Assembly: GCA_900551415.1 (NCBI GenBank)
Contig: URWB01000084.1
Span: 1 to 10,720 of the forward strand
Source of the DNA: an uncultured Eubacteriales bacterium
GTDB lineage: Bacteria; Bacillota; Clostridia; Peptostreptococcales; Anaerovoracaceae
DNA: 10,720 nucleotides
Direction of reading: 5' to 3'
Below the pieces are notes generated by a model. That model saw only the letters and a program-made list of their open reading frames with translations. It was not told the DNA's origin and did not search any database. Shown here one piece after another: positions 6,478-10,720 of the stretch. A program made the position numbers and the translations under genes. How positions within the stretch are numbered: position 1 is the first letter of the stretch; every line of letters starts with the position of its first letter.

Positions 6478-7146
6478 ATGTCTTTGATTAAGGAAATTGT
6501 TAATAATCTTCCCTATCTCTTAATCTATTATGTACCTGGATTTTGCACGATATTTGCGTATCGAAGGTTTAGATCGGCGCGTTCTTTTGCGATGAGTGAG
6601 ACTGTTCATTTAGGGGCTTGTGTAGTTATAAGTTACATAATCAATTTGTTTCTGGAGGTAGTTTGGCCTACCTCCGAGAGTGCTGGGCTTGAAGTGACCG
6701 GATTAAAGTGCATTTTGGCGATTATTGTCGGAGTAGGAATTGCTTTTGCTTTAGTAAAACTGAGAGGATGGAGAAAGGCACGGCAGCTATATGCAGATAA
6801 ACTGAAGAGTAGTTTGTCAGATACAGTTTTTGAGGCTTCTGAACTTGCTGATGATGTATATGTTACGGTTTATGGAGAAAAAAAGCGAGTGTCGGGCAGA
6901 TTAGTGTTGTATGGTGATGAGAAAGATCCATGGATTGCGTTAGACTATTATCAAGTATTTGAAGATGGGAGAGGACGGATTGATATCTGGCATAACTATA
7001 CGACATATACCAGATACATAATTCCATTTGCCGAAATTAAGGCAATATTAATCCAATATAAAGCGGATGACCATACATATACGACTGAAAGATTTCGTGA
7101 ATTGCAGAGAAAAAAAGTAGATAATCCTATGAAAAAAAGATTGTAA
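6478..7146 (+). CDS. Small membrane protein, DUF6338-like
   Basis: A 222-residue protein with three predicted membrane segments (about 11-28, 45-63 and 76-95), then a cytoplasmic domain of ~125 residues containing a beta-rich stretch (VYVTVYGEKKRVSGRLVLYGDEKDPW, about 126-151, given here only as its outline) and a charged C-terminus. The layout of N-terminal membrane helices followed by a small beta-rich domain resembles DUF6338 proteins, which have no established role; this assignment is from general appearance only. The ATG has AAGGAG 7 bases upstream. The gene is markedly more AT-rich than the transporter operon, faces away from it, and lies directly before a broken mobilization gene, so acquisition by transfer is likely. 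Confidence 0.7.
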   Translation: MSLIKEIVNNLPYLLIYYVPGFCTIFAYRRFRSARSFAMSETVHLGACVVISYIINLFLEVVWPTSESAGLEVTGLKCILAIIVGVGIAFALVKLRGWRKARQLYADKLKSSLSDTVFEASELADDVYVTVYGEKKRVSGRLVLYGDEKDPWIALDYYQVFEDGRGRIDIWHNYTTYTRYIIPFAEIKAILIQYKADDHTYTTERFRELQRKKVDNPMKKRL

Positions 7147-7215
7147 ACATCATCTAAGATTATTCCGAATTCTATGTAAACTCTAAAAGCTAGTGTAAAA
7201 ATGAAAGTGAGTAGA

Positions 7216-7249
7216 AGGACGGCAGGCAGGTTTTCCTGTTTGCCGTCTT
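7216..7249 (+). terminator. Strong hairpin downstream of the membrane protein gene
   Basis: GACGGCAGGCAGG (7218-7230) pairs with CCTGTTTGCCGTC (7235-7247) over a TTTT loop: 13 pairs, two of them GU. It is 70 bases past the gene's stop. The T-run after it (TCTTG) is poor, so it may be a Rho-independent terminator with a weak tail or simply a palindromic element. The rest of 7147-7430 holds no gene that I can support, only a small CAATA/TATTG inverted repeat at 7359-7371. Confidence 0.5.
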
Positions 7250-7416
7250 GACTGCCACGAAACAGCTTTGCGAAATTTGTTCTGTAAATGTAGGCCTTTC
7301 GTGATTCGACCAAGATTAGGTAAGATTGTTAGGAAAAACTAAGGTGAGGTGTTTTCTTCAATAGGCTATTGTTTATGGACAAAATAACCAGACTTACATG
7401 AAATTGAGATAACGGT

Positions 7417-7435
7417 AAAATAATCCTTGACAAAA
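7417..7435 (+). repeat. Direct repeat copy 2
   Basis: Near-identical to 6227-6245 (18/19). This copy overlaps the point where recognisable relaxase sequence begins, so it may mark the edge of an insertion or deletion. Confidence 0.5.
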
Positions 7436-7456
7436 TTCTTTCCATTCGCATATTAT
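7427..7456 (+). promoter_or_regulatory. Possible promoter before the relaxase remnant
   Basis: TTGACA (7427-7432), an 18-base spacer and TATTAT (7451-7456) make a fair sigma-A promoter. The -10 half lies inside sequence that matches relaxase codons, so it may be chance in AT-rich DNA or a promoter created by the rearrangement. Confidence 0.35.
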
Positions 7457-8495
7457 TTTTTCAGCGGTAAATCTGGATTGCGACCGAAAATTCCGCGACT
7501 TTTTAGGGAGCGGACGTGCGCTGGGTAGATTGAGCGATACACTATGCGTGGAAAATGGGCTGTCGATCATTGAGAAGCCACAACATACGACCTTGACCTA
7601 TGACAAGTGGTTGGGTGATAGAGCCAAGCAGCCACAGCGGGAAGAAATGCGGGCGACCATTGATGAAATCATGCGGCAAAAGCCGGAGAATTTCGATGCG
7701 CTTCTTTCTGCATTGAGGGAAAAAGGCTGGGAGATTAAGCGCGGGAAGCGCATGAGCGCTCGTGCGCCGGGACAGGTTCGGTTTAAGCGGCTTGATTCGC
7801 TGGGCGAGGAGTATTCGGAAAAGACGCTGCGCGCGGCGTTGGATGAAAAGCTGGAATGGAAACCGAAGGAACGGCGAAAAGGACAAAAGCCTAAGATTGA
7901 ACATGCAAGCGTAAGTCTGCTGGTTGATGTGCAGGCAAAGCTGCAACAGGGCAAAGGCGGCGGTTATGCGCGGTGGGCGAAGGTGTTTAATGCCAAGCAG
8001 ATGGCGCAGACGCTGACGTATCTTTCAGAGCATCATATTCAAAACCTTGCGGAATTGACAGAGAAAACGGAAGCGGCGACTTTGCGACATGGGGAATTGC
8101 GCAAGCGAGTGAAAAACGAAGAAACACAGATGCGAGAAATTGCGGAGCTGAAAAAGCATGTTCTCGGTTACTTGAGAACGTGCGAAACGTATGCGGCTTA
8201 TAAAAAGTCCGGCTATGCCAAGAAATTTCTCGTTGAGCATGAACAGGAAATTTTGATTCATCGAGCGGCTAAACAGGCTTTTGATGAGTGAAAACTGATG
8301 AAGCTCCCGACTGTTCAAATGCTGCAAACGAAATATGAAGCCTTGACAATGCAGCGAAAAAAGGATTATGCCGAGTATAGAGACGCAAAGAACGAAATGC
8401 GCGAACTGCTGACCGTTCGGGCGAACGTGGAGCGGATTCTGAATGAGCCAATGGAACAAAGAGATGACGCTGCACAGAAAAAGCAGGAACGATAA
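7431..8495 (+). pseudogene. Relaxase (mobilization nuclease), N-terminally truncated and interrupted by TGA
   Basis: The frame opens at 7431 right after a stop and reads FHSHIIFSAVNLDCDRKF, matching the His-x-His metal-site motif of the relaxase domain of Clostridia mobilization proteins. It continues with the typical SDTLCVENGLSIIE segment, the Lys/Arg-rich middle and the Leu-rich helical part ending HRAAKQAFDE. A TGA at 8289-8291 then breaks the frame; the same frame resumes with KLMKLPTVQMLQTKYEAL and ERILNEPMEQ to TAA at 8493-8495, the usual family C-terminus. So there are two lesions: the N-terminal ~100-150 residues, including the catalytic Tyr region, are missing, and there is one in-frame stop. 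TGA ends other genes here, so recoding is unlikely. A 253-residue product from TTG 7530 and a 65-residue product from ATG 8298 might still be made, but neither would nick DNA. Intact relatives process oriT DNA for conjugative transfer. Confidence 0.85.
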
Positions 8496-8580
8496 CGGCA
8501 TTTTACGCAGATACGGTTTTTGAAAATAGCGTCTTTCCGCAGAAAGATGCGCAGCCGCAGGACGAAGGAGTGTGCGGAAC

Positions 8581-8655
8581 GGGGGTTTGGGGGCAACGCC
8601 ACCAACAAGCAGATGCACATAAGGGTACCAGTGTGCCCTGCTTGCAGGTATACGA
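8581..8655 (+). other. Origin-of-transfer-like palindromic region
   Basis: Just after the relaxase remnant lies a G-run hairpin TTGGGGGC-AAC-GCCACCAA (8587-8605, one mismatch). It is followed by GCACA (8615-8619) paired with TGTGC (8632-8636) around GGTACC, and an overlapping AGGG/CCCT pair (8622-8625/8636-8639). The following TGCCCTGC (8634-8641) resembles the CCTGC core of nick sites used by RP4-like (MOBP) relaxases. The rest of 8496-8730 shows no supported gene. Assignment rests on position and pattern only. Confidence 0.4.
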
Positions 8656-8730
8656 TGGGACAGAAAAAACGAAAAGAAACAGACTTGTTTGGGGAGAAAA
8701 GTTCTTTCACTTTGGGTAAAATGGGAGTGA

Positions 8731-9033
8731 ATGAGCAAAACGAGATTGCATAGATGTGGTTTTATGTGCTATATTAAGCTATACGATAGCAGCTTATGGG
8801 CTACTCCCCAAGCCACTCCCCAAGCTACTCCCCAAGCTGAACAGATTCTTACATTCTGCATGACGGCTAGAACAAGGAACGAAATTGCAGAGTATTTTGG
8901 TGTAAAAGACCCAAAATTCTTTGCAAAGAAACATATTAAACCTTTAATTGAAAGTGGTGCGCTTCGTATGACTATACCCAATAAGCCGAAAAGTCCTGCG
9001 CAAAAGTATGTTACAGTGAAGAAAAATGGATAA
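8731..9033 (+). pseudogene. C-terminal fragment of an AlbA_2/RecG-like ATP-binding protein
   Basis: A 100-codon frame whose last ~75 codons match the tail of the widespread AlbA_2-domain 'ATP-dependent DNA helicase RecG-like' family: a TPQ linker (ATPQATPQATPQAEQ), then a winged-helix domain with TRNEIAEYFGVKDPKFF and HIKPLIESGALRMTIPNKPK, ending QKYVTVKKNG. Intact members are roughly 400-500 residues with the AlbA_2 and ATPase-like domains first, all absent here. The first ~25 residues (MSKTRLHRCGFMCY...) do not look like the family and seem to come from the junction. GGGAG lies just 3 bases before the ATG, so translation is doubtful. If made, it could still bind DNA as a free winged-helix domain. 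Confidence 0.7.
8800..8835 (+). repeat. Three 12-bp tandem repeats encoding ATPQ
   Basis: GCTACTCCCCAA, GCCACTCCCCAA and GCTACTCCCCAA follow one another in frame, giving ATPQATPQATPQ in the linker before the winged helix. Copy number of such TPQ repeats varies between family members, consistent with slippage. Confidence 0.9.
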
Positions 9034-9050
9034 AATGTGAAAAGGAAAAA

Positions 9051-9446
9051 TCAGTCGCTCTCTGAAATACCTGAGTACCGATATCCTTTTTGAAGCATTT
9101 TAGTACAGATGTATTTGTATTCAGGAATAAATTGAAGATAGCGTTCCCATGTTTCTTGGATTACGCGTAGTTCGAGAGGAGAAGCATCATCTAAGAAATG
9201 GTCAGATTCGTTAAGGATAAAGATGTCAAAAGCGATATCGGCGAGCAGACGTTCACATAAATCAGCGTCAGAGGAAATATGCAGACACATCATTTCGTCC
9301 ATTTTCGGTCCGATTGATTTTACTAAAAGATATCCAAACTTGTTTGACCAAAGAATATCGAAAAAGTCACTTTGGAGAATATAAGGCTCGAAGGCTTTAA
9401 TGACTTTTTCAATCTTGGACTTTCGTTCTGGAGTATAGGTATACAT
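9051..9446 (-). CDS. Hypothetical protein, 131 residues
   Basis: I do not recognise this protein. It is soluble and acidic, has no signal peptide or membrane segment, and looks mostly alpha-helical (ERKSKIEKVIKAFEPYIL at the start, ELRVIQETWERYLQF near the end), with three scattered cysteines. The gene is well formed: AAAGGAG about 8 bases before the ATG and a TGA stop. It lies 131 bases downstream of agrB on the same strand, separated by a hairpin, so it is either the distal gene of the agr-like unit or separately transcribed. It converges with the AlbA_2-like fragment, 17 bases away. Confidence 0.7.
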   Translation of the reverse strand: MYTYTPERKSKIEKVIKAFEPYILQSDFFDILWSNKFGYLLVKSIGPKMDEMMCLHISSDADLCERLLADIAFDIFILNESDHFLDDASPLELRVIQETWERYLQFIPEYKYICTKMLQKGYRYSGISESD

Positions 9447-9489
9447 GCGTTTTTCTCCTTTGCTTTAAGAAAAATAGTTTTTATTAAAC

Positions 9490-9535
9490 AGCTCCAATCT
9501 ATGCGTGAGAAGGCGACATAGTTTGGAGCTTTTTG
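9490..9535. terminator. Hairpin between agrB and the hypothetical gene
   Basis: AGCTCCAA-T-CTATG (9490-9503) pairs with CATAG-T-TTGGAGCT (9517-9530): 13 pairs, one mismatch and a 13-base loop. On the plus strand TTTTT follows directly. On the minus strand, the direction of the flanking genes, the tail is GTTTAATAAAAAC, less ideal. It may therefore act on both strands and end the agr-like transcript. Confidence 0.6.
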
Positions 9536-9577
9536 TCTATTGTGGTGATTTTGAAGATTGTAGACAATCCGATGGAG

Positions 9578-10156
9578 CTACTGACGATACTCTTGACCTT
9601 GTGATAGAAGAATGGAAGTTTTTCTTGAAAGGGCACAGAGAAGCAAGGCGATTGAAAAATTTTGGAGATAGTATTCATTTTTGAAAAGAAGCAAGGTTAT
9701 AAACAGCATCATTTCCAGCGAAAGAATACATCTGGATTTTTGCACTAGCAGTTTGCTTTTGCTGGCAAGAAAGGACTTGTTTTTGTGTAAGACAAGCGGA
9801 TGGACATAGAGAAACAGAAAACTCAAAGCTGCGATAAGGACAGACACGAAAGGAGGAACTTTAATAAGGGAGGAGAGAAGGTAAACACCTAACCCAAGAG
9901 TCATGGTTAGAAAGCATTTTGTATGAGAACTGGCATGAAATCCACCGCCATAGGTTTGGTTTGTGTAAAAAAGAATAATCAATAATACGGATTCGTAGAA
10001 ATGATGCGAAACATAACCAATCAGAAGTAATCCGACGGTACTTAGAATAGTATAGAGGAAAATGTCAAGACCATAGACATAAGTTGAACGGTTGTGTTTT
10101 AGTACGATTCCGTTTTTTTCAAACAAACTGATAACCCAATCAGAAAAAGCATACAT
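9578..10156 (-). CDS. agrB: AgrB-type accessory gene regulator peptide protease
   Basis: A 192-residue polytopic membrane protein of the AgrB family. The catalytic pair is visible in GGGFHASSHTKCF: H74 and C81, with the same 7-residue spacing as H77/C84 of Staphylococcus aureus AgrB. Membrane segments lie around 32-50, 56-66, 84-118 and 143-177. AgrB cleaves the C-terminal tail of the AgrD precursor, forms the thiolactone ring and helps export the signal. The ATG has GAGG 7 bases upstream, overlapping the stop of the kinase gene 9 bases away, so the two are probably co-translated. Order kinase then agrB differs from the staphylococcal B-D-C-A order, and no agrD follows. The length and both catalytic residues indicate an intact enzyme. 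Confidence 0.92.
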   Translation of the reverse strand: MYAFSDWVISLFEKNGIVLKHNRSTYVYGLDIFLYTILSTVGLLLIGYVSHHFYESVLLIILFYTNQTYGGGFHASSHTKCFLTMTLGLGVYLLSSLIKVPPFVSVLIAALSFLFLYVHPLVLHKNKSFLASKSKLLVQKSRCILSLEMMLFITLLLFKNEYYLQNFSIALLLCALSRKTSILLSQGQEYRQ

Positions 10157-10165
10157 ATTGTTACC

Positions 10166-10720
10166 TCAATTATTCAAATCTAGAAATGGAATGGTCACTT
10201 CGGCGACAAATGTACAGCCATCGACAGAAAAACTTGAGTAGCCTTGCGCGTTGTTGATAATTCGTTCAATGCTATGGATACCCACACCGTGAATTTCAGA
10301 ATGGGAATCATTTGTTTTGGACGAAAGCCAAGAATGATTGACAAAGCGAATGGTTTTAGGATTGCATGTGTTTTTACACACAATATGAAAGACATCGTAT
10401 GTTCTCGCAAAAGCAAGAGAGATAAAAGGTGAATCAGAAGATCGAACTCTTTGGGTGCCTTCGATTGCATTATCCAGTAAATTCCCAACGACAGAACAGA
10501 AATCAGGAGCGGAGAGAGGAAGGCTGTTTAAGGGATAGGGAGTGAATTTGAAGTCAATGTTCTTGGATTTCATTGTGAGTGCTTTAGAGGTTAAAAGAGC
10601 ATCGACGGCTAAACAACCTGTCATAAAAGGACGTATATTTTGAAGCTGGGATGTATAGCTGTTGAGATAGTTCTGAGCTTCAGTGTTGTTATTTTCAGAG
10701 ATTAAGGCTTTTAAGGTTTC
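10166..10720 (-). CDS. GHKL-type sensor histidine kinase, AgrC-like (5' end beyond window)
   Basis: The C-terminal 184 residues of a kinase; the frame is open to the window edge. Visible are the end of the dimerisation helix, the N box VVGNLLDNAIEG and a G box with HGVGIHSIERII, which form the ATP-binding site of HATPase_c_5 (GHKL) kinases such as AgrC. The N-terminal membrane sensor and most of the phospho-accepting His region lie outside the window. An ATG within the frame at 10624 is internal, not the start. It lies directly upstream of agrB, so it is the likely receptor for a cyclic peptide signal, normally working with a LytTR-type response regulator, which is not in the window. Confidence 0.88.
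   Translation of the reverse strand, partial: ETLKALISENNNTEAQNYLNSYTSQLQNIRPFMTGCLAVDALLTSKALTMKSKNIDFKFTPYPLNSLPLSAPDFCSVVGNLLDNAIEGTQRVRSSDSPFISLAFARTYDVFHIVCKNTCNPKTIRFVNHSWLSSKTNDSHSEIHGVGIHSIERIINNAQGYSSFSVDGCTFVAEVTIPFLDLNN

Larger units (their letters stand above)
7431..9033 (+). mobile_element. Remnant of an integrative mobilizable element
   Basis: A truncated relaxase, an oriT-like palindrome stretch and the tail of an AlbA_2/RecG-like protein lie head to tail on the plus strand. All three are common cargo of Clostridia integrative elements, and two are visibly broken. No integrase, excisionase or clear attachment site is present in the window, so the borders are uncertain. Confidence 0.6.

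Noticed and set aside
8289..8291. Recoding (selenocysteine or readthrough) at the relaxase TGA
   Set aside because: TGA ends several other genes in the window, relatives are expected to have an ordinary residue here, and the gene already lacks its N-terminus; simple decay explains it.
8025..8738. A 237-codon minus-strand frame
   Set aside because: Antisense to the relaxase remnant and the oriT-like region, with no family resemblance.
8520..8753. A 77-codon plus-strand ORF after the relaxase
   Set aside because: It overlaps the oriT-like palindromes, has no ribosome binding site before its TTG start, and has no recognisable content.
9499..9678. A 59-codon minus-strand ORF (ATG at 9678) overlapping the end of agrB, considered as agrD
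   Set aside because: It overlaps agrB by 101 bases in the +1 frame, its only Cys is at residue 12 with no preceding amphipathic helix, and its far end runs into the downstream hairpin. It remains worth an HMM test but does not look like AgrD.
1..10720. CRISPR arrays, tRNA and rRNA genes
   Set aside because: No regularly spaced repeats, cloverleaf-like or ribosomal RNA sequences were seen on either strand.

Overview
The window looks like chromosomal DNA of a Bacillota (Firmicutes) anaerobe, probably a Clostridia-type gut bacterium. The grounds are AGGAGG-type ribosome binding sites with several GTG and TTG starts, an Agr-type AgrB protein beside a GHKL sensor kinase, a relaxase of the type seen in Clostridia integrative elements, and a TPQ-repeat AlbA_2/RecG-like protein tail. 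The species cannot be named from this window. Base composition is mosaic: the first ~6.1 kb is GC-rich, 6.1-7.45 kb is AT-rich, 7.45-8.65 kb is GC-richer, and the rest is AT-rich again.

Region 1 (about 195-6160, all on the minus strand) is one complete, readable regulatory unit. It starts with a perfect-consensus sigma-A promoter (TTGACA, 17 bp, TATAAT), then a cobalamin (B12) riboswitch aptamer, then an intrinsic terminator. An 8-nt segment just after the aptamer is exactly complementary to part of that terminator and could form an antiterminator. Then come a family-5 solute-binding protein, an attenuator-like hairpin, two DppB/DppC (NikB/NikC)-type permeases, two OppD/OppF (NikD/NikE)-type ATPases, and a small cysteine-rich CGGC-family protein. 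The genes overlap or lie close together. A peptide/nickel-class ABC importer under B12 control, with a putative metal-binding protein at the end of the cluster, points to import of cobalt (free or chelated) or of a corrinoid, not of ordinary peptides. The ends of this unit carry several short, perfect palindromes, one of which contains the stop codon of the last ATPase.

Region 2 (about 6230-7500, plus strand) is AT-rich. It holds a small membrane protein that resembles DUF6338, preceded by a doubtful 78-codon ORF that ends 4 bases before it. A 19-bp near-identical repeat (18/19) lies at both ends of this segment.

Region 3 (7431-9033, plus strand) is the wreck of a mobilizable element. It contains a relaxase that has lost its N-terminus just before its His-x-His motif and carries an in-frame TGA near its C-terminus, then a palindrome-rich stretch resembling an origin of transfer, then the C-terminal winged-helix tail of an AlbA_2/RecG-like ATP-binding protein with three ATPQ repeats.

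Region 4 (9051-10720, minus strand) holds part of an Agr-like quorum-sensing module: the C-terminal half of a GHKL histidine kinase (cut by the window end), an intact AgrB-type peptide-processing membrane protease, a hairpin, and an unrecognised 131-residue protein. No convincing AgrD signal-peptide gene is visible next to agrB.
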